A DNA stretch of 64,000 bases from Shimia_B sp039815465. GTDB taxonomy: Bacteria > Pseudomonadota > Alphaproteobacteria > Rhodobacterales > Rhodobacteraceae. Position numbers and translations under genes: made by a program. Every line of letters starts with the position of its first letter. The first letter of the stretch is position 1. Where the stretch lies: NCBI GenBank assembly GCA_039815465.1, contig JBCBZG010000013.1:37394-101393 (forward strand). The letters run 5' to 3'. Positions 57,846 through 64,000 of the stretch are shown here, piece after piece. The notes under the pieces are model-generated. The model was not told the origin of the DNA, did no database searches, and was given only the letters and a program-made list of their open reading frames with translations.

Positions 57846-57869
57846 GTACTTGAAACACAAAGCACACGC

Positions 57870-58556
57870 CTACCGCCGCAACAGCCGCGCGATCCCGCCC
57901 GGCCCCAGCGCTGCCGCCGTCAAAAACCCAATCGCAGCCCCGGCAATATCCGCCGCCCAATGCGGCGGCCCGCCAAAAAGGATACCAAATACCAGCTGAA
58001 GCCCCGCTAAAATCCCCACCAACCGAAAGGCCTGCATTCGGTTCTCATCCGCGCCATCGAGGATCAAAAACAGGATGTAGGTATAGGCCCCTAGCAGCCC
58101 GTAAGCCCCAGGGAACGCCCCGTAGAGCAAGCTCTGATCAGGAAAGACGGACCCGTAGACCAGCGCCGCCCCAACCGTCGCCACAACAAAGATCACAAGC
58201 GCCCGCGCGCCGCCCATGACCTCCCCCACGAACTTCCCGAAGGCGAGGATGAACACGCAAGACAGCGTTGTGGACAGGAAGGACACGTTGACGAAGGCGT
58301 AGGTGACAAACCGCTGGAGCCCATCAAAGCTCCACGCCCCGTTCTGCACCATGAACGCCCAGAGCCGTGGGGCAAACCCATAATCCTCGAACGCAGTCAC
58401 GCGCAGCGCGATGCCCGCATCCCCGCCCAGAACCCCGCGCGAGCCAAGCCAAAACAGAACCTCAATGCCAAAGACAAAGGCCGCTAAGGCCAACACCGGC
58501 GCGGGAACGGAATTGACCGGTGACGGGTCGTTCGAAGACGGGATAGGGGACGGCAT
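57870..58556 (-). CDS. Rhomboid-like membrane protein lacking the catalytic serine
   Basis: 228 residues from ATG 58556, with six membrane spans. It has a rhomboid core: FVTYAFVNVSFLSTTLSCVFILAFGKFVGEVMGG near 83-116, the loop and helix LYGAFPGAYGLLGAYTY near 144-160, and the H-containing final helix PPHWAADIAGAAIGF near 197-211. In active rhomboids the second block reads GxSG with the Ser nucleophile. Here Pro149 (codon CCT) is in its place, while His199 of the dyad is kept. It is therefore probably a pseudoprotease, as in iRhoms and Derlins. It is convergent with murJ and divergent from trpS. Confidence 0.82.
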   Translation of the reverse strand: MPSPIPSSNDPSPVNSVPAPVLALAAFVFGIEVLFWLGSRGVLGGDAGIALRVTAFEDYGFAPRLWAFMVQNGAWSFDGLQRFVTYAFVNVSFLSTTLSCVFILAFGKFVGEVMGGARALVIFVVATVGAALVYGSVFPDQSLLYGAFPGAYGLLGAYTYILFLILDGADENRMQAFRLVGILAGLQLVFGILFGGPPHWAADIAGAAIGFLTAAALGPGGIARLLRR

Positions 58557-58628
58557 GGGGGACTTTCTTGACGGCTCTGTCCCCGCGACATAAGCGACTT
58601 GTCGCACGGCTACCAGATGGAGGCCACC

Positions 58629-59645
58629 ATGGCCGATTTTACAAAACGCGTCTTTTCCGGCGTCCAGCCCTCCGGCGGGCTGACACTGGGCAACTACCTC
58701 GGGATGATCCGCCCCTCCGTGGGGATGCAGAACTCTGGCGAGTTCGAAACGATCTACTGCATGGTCGACCTCCACGCGATCACCACCTGGCAGGACCCCG
58801 CAGGGCTACGCCACCAAACACGCGAGATCGCGGCAGGCTTCATGGCGTCGGGCATCTCGCCCGAGAAATCCATTCTCTTCAACCAGAGCCAGGCGCCCGA
58901 ACACGCGCAGCTCGCGTGGATTTTCAACTGCGTGGCGCGCATGGGCTGGATGCAGCGGATGACCCAGTTCAAGGACAAGGCGGGCAAGAACGCGCAGAAC
59001 GCGTCGCTTGGCCTCTTTGCCTATCCCGCGCTCATGGCCGCCGACATTCTGGCCTACCACGCCACCCACGTCCCCGTGGGCGACGACCAGAAGCAGCACC
59101 TGGAGCTGACGCGCGACATCGCGATGAAGTTCAACCACGACTTCGGGGAGGAGTTTTTTCCCATCACCGAACCCGTCATCGGCGGCGTGGCCACCCGCGT
59201 CATGAGCCTGCGCGACGGGTCCAAAAAGATGTCGAAATCCGACCCCTCGGACATGAGCCGCATCAATATGACCGATGGCCCAGACGACATCGCCAAAAAG
59301 ATCCGCAAGGCCAAAACCGACCCCGAACCGCTGCCCGACACGCTGGCCGGGCTCGCAGAACGGCCCGAGGCCAAGAACCTGGTGAACATCTACGCAGCCT
59401 TGTCAGGTGAGACAGCCGAACAGGTGGTCACGCAGTTTGCTGGCCAACAATTTGGCGCGTTCAAACCCGCGCTCGTGGACCTCGCCGTTGACAAGCTCGG
59501 CCCCATCGGGACGGAGATGCAGCGCTACATGGCCGACCCGGCGGAGATCGACCGCGTGCTGGGCCAAGGCGCCGAACGCGCCCGCGCCATCGCGGCGCCG
59601 ATCCTCGCGCGCACCTATGAGATCGTGGGAATGGTCAGCTCCTGA
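58629..59645 (+). CDS. trpS: Tryptophanyl-tRNA synthetase
   Basis: 338 residues from ATG 58629, with GGAGG six bases upstream; the longer frame begins at weaker starts. Class I synthetase with the HIGH-equivalent SGGLTLGNYLG at residue 16 and the KMSKS loop GSKKMSKSDPSD near 205. The tryptophan site includes CMVDLHAIT and PVGDDQKQHLELTRDIA. Normal length. It is a lone essential gene divergent from the rhomboid-like gene. Confidence 0.97.
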   Translation: MADFTKRVFSGVQPSGGLTLGNYLGMIRPSVGMQNSGEFETIYCMVDLHAITTWQDPAGLRHQTREIAAGFMASGISPEKSILFNQSQAPEHAQLAWIFNCVARMGWMQRMTQFKDKAGKNAQNASLGLFAYPALMAADILAYHATHVPVGDDQKQHLELTRDIAMKFNHDFGEEFFPITEPVIGGVATRVMSLRDGSKKMSKSDPSDMSRINMTDGPDDIAKKIRKAKTDPEPLPDTLAGLAERPEAKNLVNIYAALSGETAEQVVTQFAGQQFGAFKPALVDLAVDKLGPIGTEMQRYMADPAEIDRVLGQGAERARAIAAPILARTYEIVGMVSS

Positions 59646-59742
59646 CCCTAGCGCGCCTATGCGCACAATAATGCGCAGAAATGCAGATTTATGTGCGTGA
59701 CAGCAGGGCATAGATAGGGCTCCAACAGACAGGAGCCCCCCT

Positions 59743-60243
59743 ATGACTTACCGCGCCCCCGTCGGCACATCTGTCGGCCACGTCCACCTCAAGGTTGCTG
59801 ACCTCGACCGCGCCGTCCGCTTTTACCGCGACGTGCTCGGGTTCGAGGTGACGGCGACCTACGGCACGCAAGCTGCCTTTCTCGGGATCGACGGCTACCA
59901 CCACCAATTAGGCCTCAATACGTGGTCGAGCCAAGGCGGCACGCCCGCCCCGCGGCACCATACCGGGCTCTACCACGTCGCGTTTGTGTATCCGCGGCTC
60001 AACGACCTCCGCGAGGCCGTCGCACGCGTCGCCGAACACGGGGTGGACATCTACGGCGCCGCAGATCACGGCGTGTCCGTCGCGCTGTACTTCGATGACC
60101 CTGATGGCAACGGGATCGAGCTCTATTGGGACCGCCCGCGCGACCAGTGGCCCCACGCGCAAAACGGCGACATCGCCTTTCGCAACACCCGCTTTGATGT
60201 GGACAGCTTTATCGCCGGGCGCACGGAACTGGCCGAAGCCTAG
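59743..60243 (+). CDS. VOC family (glyoxalase/bleomycin resistance/dioxygenase-like) protein
   Basis: 166 residues from ATG 59743, preceded by AGGAG. It has a single pair of beta-alpha-beta-beta-beta modules. The metal ligands are expected at His in VGHVHLKVADLDRAV (residue 13), His in TGLYHVAFVYP (near 79) and Glu in DPDGNGIELYWDRP (near 126), which is the 2-His-1-Glu pattern of extradiol dioxygenases such as catechol 2,3-dioxygenase. Substrate is unknown and no catabolic genes adjoin. A terminator lies 136 bases downstream. Confidence 0.88.
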   Translation: MTYRAPVGTSVGHVHLKVADLDRAVRFYRDVLGFEVTATYGTQAAFLGIDGYHHQLGLNTWSSQGGTPAPRHHTGLYHVAFVYPRLNDLREAVARVAEHGVDIYGAADHGVSVALYFDDPDGNGIELYWDRPRDQWPHAQNGDIAFRNTRFDVDSFIAGRTELAEA

Positions 60244-60378
60244 AGCCTGTCATACTGCTGTGACGTTCCGGCACTACCGCTCGACGCGCGCCTCTCACAA
60301 TTATGAGCGCGGCGGCCTGACATCGTCCCCCCGAGCGGCCGCAGAGCGAACGGCGTACCCCTAGCCTAAGTGCTTGCC

Positions 60379-60411
60379 GCGCCCCCGTCTGTCCCGGACG
60401 GGGGCGCTTTT
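60379..60411 (+). terminator. Rho-independent terminator after the VOC gene
   Basis: An 11-bp stem (60379-60389 with 60397-60407), a seven-base loop and TTTT. It sits between the VOC and UspA genes, both on the plus strand. Confidence 0.85.
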
Positions 60412-60462
60412 CCTTGCGCGGGCCGCGCAGCCCCGCCACAGTCCCCTCGAAGGAGACCGCCC

Positions 60463-60918
60463 ATGCGCAAATTTCTCGTGGTACTCGACGACAGCCGCGA
60501 ATGCCTCAACGCCATCCGCTTTGCCGCGATGCGCGCCGCCCATACCGGCGGCGGGGTGGAGATTTTGGCCATCATCCCCCCCGAGGAGTTCAATCACTGG
60601 ATCGGGGTGGGCAACATCATGCGCGAGGAGGCCCGCGAGAGGATCGAAGCGCATTACGAGGTGTTCGCCAAGTGGATGCGCGACCGCCAAGGCGTGGACC
60701 CAGAACTCGTGATCCGCGAAGGGGAGGCCGTGCCCGAAATCCTCGCCCAAGTACGCGACGACCCGGAGGTCGGCGTGCTCGTGCTCGGCGCATCGACGGA
60801 TAAGGGCGGGCCGGGGCCGCTGGTGACGCAGATGACGAAAAACGCGGGGTCCCTGCCGATCCCGATCACGGTGGTGCCCGGCGATATGTCGCTCGAACGG
60901 CTTGAGGCGATCACCTAG
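60463..60918 (+). CDS. Universal stress protein family
   Basis: 151 residues from ATG 60463, with AAGGAGA upstream. One Usp domain opening RKFLVVLDDSRECLNAIRFAAMRAA, where the DDS caps the nucleotide site, and a middle VLVLGASTDKGGPGPLV-VTQMTKNAGSLPIPITVVPGD. The usual G-2x-G-9x-S/T pattern of ATP-binding members is only partly kept (GASTDKGGPGPLVTQMT), so nucleotide binding is uncertain. Role in stress survival is general to the family. It has its own promoter region after a terminator and is convergent with a cupin gene. Confidence 0.88.
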   Translation: MRKFLVVLDDSRECLNAIRFAAMRAAHTGGGVEILAIIPPEEFNHWIGVGNIMREEARERIEAHYEVFAKWMRDRQGVDPELVIREGEAVPEILAQVRDDPEVGVLVLGASTDKGGPGPLVTQMTKNAGSLPIPITVVPGDMSLERLEAIT

Positions 60919-60952
60919 CGGACAGCGGGCTTTCGATAAGCAAAAGACCTAT

Positions 60953-61062
60953 GCCCGGTGGCAACACCGGACTGCCCCCGTCCGCCCCGTTTTGCCAAAG
61001 GCAAACCTTTGGTTTGCCGAGCGGGGGCTATTGCCCCCACCCGCGGACGGAGGCCGCCCTCA
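60953..61062. repeat. Intergenic palindromic repeat, family B copy 2
   Basis: CCCGGTGGCAACACCGG, then GCCCCCGTCCGCCCC, an inserted stem (TTTGCCAAAGGCAAACCTTTGGTTTGCC), GCGGGGGCTATTGCCCCCACCCGCGGACGGAGGCCGCCCTCA. The flanks match copy 1 at 57769-57845. Like copy 1 it sits between convergent genes (UspA and cupin). Confidence 0.82.
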
Positions 61063-61101
61063 CTTCTCAGCAGAAGCGGTTTCGAGACGTCGAGGGGCGC
61101 T

Positions 61102-61494
61102 TTAGCCCGCGGCGTAGTCCGCATCGCTCACCTGCTCCAGCCATCCGGCCACCGCGCTCGGCTGCGTTGCGATATGCTGCATCGGTGTGTCCGGTCCCGC
61201 GCCATGCCAATGCTCCACCCCCGCCGGGATATCGACCACATCGCCCACGGTAATGGGAAAGACCCGGTCGCGTGTCCCAAAGAGCCCGTTGCCCGAAGTG
61301 ACATAGAGCACCTGACCCGCCTCATGGGTGTGCCAAGCGGTCCGCGCACCCGGCGCAAAGGTCACGCGCATCTGCGTGAGCGCGATGTCAGCGTGATTCG
61401 ACAGCCGCTCCATCTGCACCTCCCCGGTGAAATACTCTGACGGCCCGCGAGAGGCCTCAATCTCAGCGCTGCTGCGGTATGCAATATCTGCCAT
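61102..61494 (-). CDS. Cupin-domain protein
   Basis: 130 residues. One conserved-barrel cupin. Motif 1 is FAPGARTAWHTHEAGQVLYVTSGNGLFG near residue 46, with the two His and Glu ligands in HTHEAGQ, and motif 2 is VGDVVDIPAGVEHWHGAGPDTPMQHIA near 82. Such small cupins bind a divalent metal and may be enzymes or sensors; this one is close to the carboxymuconolactone-decarboxylase-associated cupins in length and motif. Substrate unknown. It is divergent from luxI with 129 bases between. Confidence 0.87.
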   Translation of the reverse strand: MADIAYRSSAEIEASRGPSEYFTGEVQMERLSNHADIALTQMRVTFAPGARTAWHTHEAGQVLYVTSGNGLFGTRDRVFPITVGDVVDIPAGVEHWHGAGPDTPMQHIATQPSAVAGWLEQVSDADYAAG

Positions 61495-61558
61495 CTCCTG
61501 GCCCCTCTCCTACAAGATGTGCGAAGTGTTAACGGAAATCCGGCGCTCCGCACGGGGA

Positions 61559-61577
61559 GGTTACCAGCCCGGTAACC
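61559..61577. promoter_or_regulatory. Dyad upstream of luxI
   Basis: GGTTACC (61559-61565), five bases, GGTAACC (61571-61577): a perfect 7-bp inverted repeat of 19 bases in total, 46 bases before the luxI start codon. Size and place are those of a lux-box-type operator, although the sequence does not match the LuxR consensus. Confidence 0.5.
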
Positions 61578-61623
61578 ATTCCGCCCTACCCATTTTTGGC
61601 GAGGTTCAACGGAGGTAAACGAC

Positions 61624-62256
61624 ATGATCCGCTTCATCTATGGCGACCAGCTGGCGCAGTTCCCAACCCTCAAACGCACCATGCACGAGGACCGCGCCTG
61701 GCAGTTCAAGGACCGTTTGGGCTGGGATGTGACCGTCGATGACGCCGGACAGGAACATGACGCCTATGACGCACTCAACCCGCTCTATGTGATTTGGGAA
61801 TGCCCCGACGGCAGCCACGGTGGCTCCATGCGGCTCCTGCCCACGACGGGGCAGACGATGGTCAACGACTACTTTTTGCACCTGACAGACGGCGTGCGCA
61901 TCACGTCGCCCCAGATTTGGGAATGCACGCGGTTTTGCCTGGCGCCCGACGCCGCCCCCACGACGGCCGCTGCCTTGATGTTGGCAGGAGGGGAAATCCT
62001 GCAGGGCTTTGGGCTGATGTCCTATGTGGGCGTGTTCGACGCCCGAATGGTGCGCATCTACAGCCGCATCGGCTCCTCACCGGAGGTACTGGGCTCCCAA
62101 GGCCTTGGGCGAGAAAAGATCAGCGTGGGCCTTTGGCAGTTTACCCAAGCCGATCAACGCCGTGTGGCGCGCCAGGCCGGCGTGTCGCCCATGATCGCCC
62201 GCCACTGGTTCGACCGCGCCTTCGGCCACGCCGTCCAGCGCAGCGTTGCCGCGTAG
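61624..62256 (+). CDS. luxI: LuxI family acyl-homoserine-lactone synthase
   Basis: 210 residues from ATG 61624, with GGAGG nine bases upstream. All eight residues invariant in LuxI enzymes are present: R24, F28, W34, D46, D49, R70, E100 and R103 (DRAWQF, RLGWDV, HDAYD, SMRLLPTTGQTM, IWECTRF). It should make an acyl-homoserine lactone from SAM and acyl-ACP; chain length cannot be told. No LuxR-type receptor is in the window. Product naming by organism (such as raiI or phaI) is not attempted. Confidence 0.93.
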   Translation: MIRFIYGDQLAQFPTLKRTMHEDRAWQFKDRLGWDVTVDDAGQEHDAYDALNPLYVIWECPDGSHGGSMRLLPTTGQTMVNDYFLHLTDGVRITSPQIWECTRFCLAPDAAPTTAAALMLAGGEILQGFGLMSYVGVFDARMVRIYSRIGSSPEVLGSQGLGREKISVGLWQFTQADQRRVARQAGVSPMIARHWFDRAFGHAVQRSVAA

Positions 62257-62308
62257 CGCCGATTTCTTACAAAGAAATCGGTCCGAAATCTTTGTAAGAT
62301 TTCGGCGC
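62256..62308. repeat. Double hairpin/cruciform between luxI and the helicase gene
   Basis: Two perfect 9-bp hairpins in tandem: CCGATTTCT (62259-62267) with AGAAATCGG (62273-62281), and CCGAAATCT (62283-62291) with AGATTTCGG (62297-62305). The outer GCGCC (62256-62260) and GGCGC (62304-62308) pair too, giving a closed cruciform. It starts at the luxI stop codon. Confidence 0.75.
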
Positions 62309-62352
62309 CCCACAGATGTCCGCGCACCCTGGTCCCCGCCTCGCGCGGGGCC

Positions 62353-62358
62353 TATGGT
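62353..62358 (+). promoter_or_regulatory. Possible -10 element for leaderless helicase transcript
   Basis: TATGGT ends six bases before ATG 62365. No Shine-Dalgarno is visible. A CTGGTC at 62329-62334 gives a possible -35 with an 18-base spacer. Confidence 0.35.
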
Positions 62359-62364
62359 CGCCCC

Positions 62365-63888
62365 ATGTCAGCCCTCACGCTCTCAGATGATCAGACCCAC
62401 GCCCATGACGTGGTCAGCGCCACCTTGGCCGAGGCGGGCGTCGACATTCTCGAGGGTACGCTGACCCCGCCGCGCGACGGGACGGACAGCGTGCTCGCCG
62501 TCATCGGGAAAGCGGGCTCGGGCAAAACACTCCTCCTCGCAGAGCTTTACAAAGCGCTAGCCGAGGCCGGTGTTGATGTCGTCAGCGGCGATTACGAGGG
62601 CCGCAAGCGCAAGGACCGCCGCACGCTGGCGATCCTCGCCCCCACGAATAAGGCCGCGAGCGTGCTGCGGATGCGCGGCGTTCCGGCCACCACGATCCAC
62701 CGGATTCTCTACACCCCCGTCTATGACCCCGAATATGAACGCATCGCCGACTGGCTTGCCGGGAATGGCGAACGACCAGAAGTCGAGGGCCTCACCGATG
62801 AAGCGCTCGACCGCGCCGCGCGCTTTTATGAAGGCAACAAATCCATGCCCGGCGCGCTCGCAGCCGCGGGGCTGCGTGGCTCCGACTTTATCACGGGCTG
62901 GAAACGGCGCGAGGATCCGCTCGACATCGGCTTTATCGACGAAGCGTCCATGCTCGACGCCCGCCAGTTCGAGGACCTCAAAGACATCTTTCCGACGCTC
63001 CTTCTGTTCGGGGACCCAGCCCAGCTCGCCCCTGTCAACCAGTCCGGCTCCATGGTCTTTGACGGCCTGCCCGCACCGCGCAAACTGACGCTGGGCCGTG
63101 TCCACCGCCAGGCGGAAGACAACCCGATCCTCGACCTCGCCCACGCCCTGGGCGACCCAGCGCTCGAATTCCACGAGTTCGAACAGATGGTAGGCGAGGC
63201 CGCGCAGCGCGACGAGCGTGTCGTGTTCGGCCAGCGGGTGGAAAGCGACCTCATGGCCCGCTCTCCCGTGTTGGTCTGGCGCAACCAAACGCGTATCCGC
63301 CTTATCCAAGCCTTCCGCGCAGCCTACGGCGCGCCGGAAGATGACCTGCTCGAAGGCGAACCGCTGATCTGCGACGGCATCGAGCTGCCGATGAAGCACC
63401 GCAAAAAGCGGCTCGACCTGGAGGCGCGCGGCCTCATCAAAGGCGCCCAGGTGGTCTATATGGGCCCGGGGCGACGGCCCGGCTTTTCGCGCCTCCACGT
63501 TATGGGCGCCGAGGACCCGCAGGTGAACGCGGCCAGCATCGTCAAGATCGAGAAACCGGATGAAGAAGAACCCTTCATCCCCTTCGCCGCGCGCATGGGG
63601 GCCACGTTCCTCCACGGTGCAGCGGTGACGATCCATAAGGCGCAAGGGTCGCAATGGGACACGGTCCAGGTCTTTGCCCCCGACATCTTTGTCGCGGCCC
63701 GCATGAACCGGATGGAGGCAGGCACGCAGCTGTGGAAACGCCTCGCTTATGTCGCGATCACCCGCGCCTCCGAACGGCTGATCTGGGTGGTCCGCAACCG
63801 GCTCGCCAAACCCACCGGCGGGCTGGTCACCGACGACCTCAAACCCAAAGACGTGCCCCTGACGCTGACTGAAGGAGACATCGCGTGA
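62365..63888 (+). CDS. RecD-like ATP-dependent DNA helicase (UvrD/RecD superfamily 1)
   Basis: 507 residues. Walker A GKAGSGKT lies at residues 48-55. Motif Ia is LAPTNKAASVLR, Walker B FIDEASMLD near 191, motif III LLLFGDPAQLAPV near 212, and the C-terminal motifs ATFLHGAAVTIHKAQGSQWDTV and YVAITRASERLIWV. This is the RecD/TraA-type layout without a RecBC interaction domain. It translocates on DNA using ATP; the process is unknown. No Shine-Dalgarno precedes it. Its stop overlaps the start of the next gene (GTGA). Confidence 0.9.
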   Translation: MSALTLSDDQTHAHDVVSATLAEAGVDILEGTLTPPRDGTDSVLAVIGKAGSGKTLLLAELYKALAEAGVDVVSGDYEGRKRKDRRTLAILAPTNKAASVLRMRGVPATTIHRILYTPVYDPEYERIADWLAGNGERPEVEGLTDEALDRAARFYEGNKSMPGALAAAGLRGSDFITGWKRREDPLDIGFIDEASMLDARQFEDLKDIFPTLLLFGDPAQLAPVNQSGSMVFDGLPAPRKLTLGRVHRQAEDNPILDLAHALGDPALEFHEFEQMVGEAAQRDERVVFGQRVESDLMARSPVLVWRNQTRIRLIQAFRAAYGAPEDDLLEGEPLICDGIELPMKHRKKRLDLEARGLIKGAQVVYMGPGRRPGFSRLHVMGAEDPQVNAASIVKIEKPDEEEPFIPFAARMGATFLHGAAVTIHKAQGSQWDTVQVFAPDIFVAARMNRMEAGTQLWKRLAYVAITRASERLIWVVRNRLAKPTGGLVTDDLKPKDVPLTLTEGDIA

Positions 63889-64000
63889 AAACCATCCTGA
63901 TCACAGGCGCAAGCCAAGGCATCGGCGCCGCCACCGGGCAGGCGTTCTGGAACGCTGGCTGGCATGTGGGCCTCCTGGCGCGAAACGCGGCAAAGCTCAC
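63885..64000 (+). CDS. Short-chain dehydrogenase/reductase, 5' fragment
   Basis: The first 38 codons of a gene running off the window. GTG 63885 overlaps the helicase stop (GTGA) and has AAGGAGA upstream. It begins KTILITGASQGIGAATGQAF, the TGxxxGIG cofactor-binding motif of classical SDRs. Substrate cannot be judged from the fragment. Confidence 0.85.
   Translation, partial: MKTILITGASQGIGAATGQAFWNAGWHVGLLARNAAKL

Noticed and set aside
57769..61062. Family B repeats as insertion-sequence ends
   Set aside because: There is no transposase or target duplication between or beside them and the genes in between are housekeeping.
62557..63654. A 365-codon minus-strand frame
   Set aside because: Antisense to the RecD-like helicase, which carries all its motifs on the plus strand.
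1..64000. CRISPR arrays, rRNA genes, replication origin
   Set aside because: No regularly spaced direct repeats, no rRNA sequence and no DnaA-box cluster were seen on reading through the window.

Overview
The window is chromosomal DNA from a GC-rich alphaproteobacterium, most likely a marine member of the Rhodobacteraceae (Roseobacter group). This placement is inferred from the PhyR-NepR-EcfG stress locus, the fused-style bc1 operon petABC, an RpoHII-type sigma factor, dense operons with ATGA, GTGA and TGATG overlaps, and several Roseobacter-type families (Hint-domain protein, BCCT carrier, LuxI). Nearly all of it is ordinary vertical chromosome. One short degraded accessory patch lies beside a tRNA-Lys gene.

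Layout. 1-7.5 kb: general stress response. A PRC-barrel protein, then nepR-ecfG-histidine kinase-phospholipase D on the minus strand, divergent from phyR, then dps, an entericidin-like lipoprotein (45 codons) and a formate/nitrite-type channel. Three sites match the EcfG consensus GGAAC-N16/17-CGTT fully or nearly. 7.5-9.5 kb: decayed island with an IS5-family transposase tail, an inactivated tyrosine integrase and tRNA-Lys(UUU). 9.6-12.6 kb: dapF-mtaB-small protein-GST. 12.9-15.6 kb: petABC (cytochrome bc1). 15.7-19 kb: thiBPQ under a TPP riboswitch. 19-23.8 kb: BCCT transporter, UspA, a Spy/CpxP-like protein divergent from a Crp-family regulator, and aroC. 24-31 kb: leuB, LysR/epimerase pair, an EEP-domain protein with a membrane protein, then leuD and leuC. 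31-36 kb: SOUL heme protein, a small soluble MCP-like protein, thioesterase, rsfS-rlmH, and a bicarbonate transporter with its PII-like partner (sbtA-sbtB). 36-46 kb: DUF4139 protein, asd, Hint protein, M3 peptidase-ThiF/MoeB-dut-coaBC operon, rpoH2. 46-53 kb: cobalamin genes, GST-YHS fusion, YifB/ComM, gshB, yraN-rsmI, and an LppC-like lipoprotein. 53-64 kb: glnD, murJ, a rhomboid-like protein, trpS, VOC protein, UspA, cupin, a LuxI synthase, a RecD-like helicase and the start of an SDR gene.

How it works together. The first 7.5 kb is a self-contained stress module: phosphorylated PhyR sequesters NepR, freeing EcfG, which should fire the promoters seen here for Dps, the lipoprotein and the channel. 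The rest is mostly housekeeping: branched-chain and lysine-family amino acid synthesis (leuBCD, dapF, asd), aromatic synthesis (aroC), respiration (petABC), nitrogen control (glnD), envelope synthesis (murJ, LppC-like), translation accuracy (mtaB, rlmH, rsmI, rsfS, trpS) and cofactors (thiBPQ, coaBC, cob genes, gshB).

The most unusual points are: a dyad promoter between nepR and phyR in which the -35 of each direction overlaps the -10 of the other; two families of intergenic palindromic repeats, one of which sits between convergent gene pairs at both of its copies; a DapF in which the second catalytic cysteine is serine; a rhomboid without its catalytic serine; a terminator whose stem contains the ribosome binding site of the next gene; a GST fused to a YHS-like zinc module; a LuxI synthase with no LuxR beside it; and several genes whose start codon lies six bases after a -10-like hexamer, suggesting leaderless transcripts. 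No CRISPR array, rRNA operon, intact insertion sequence or intact prophage was seen.
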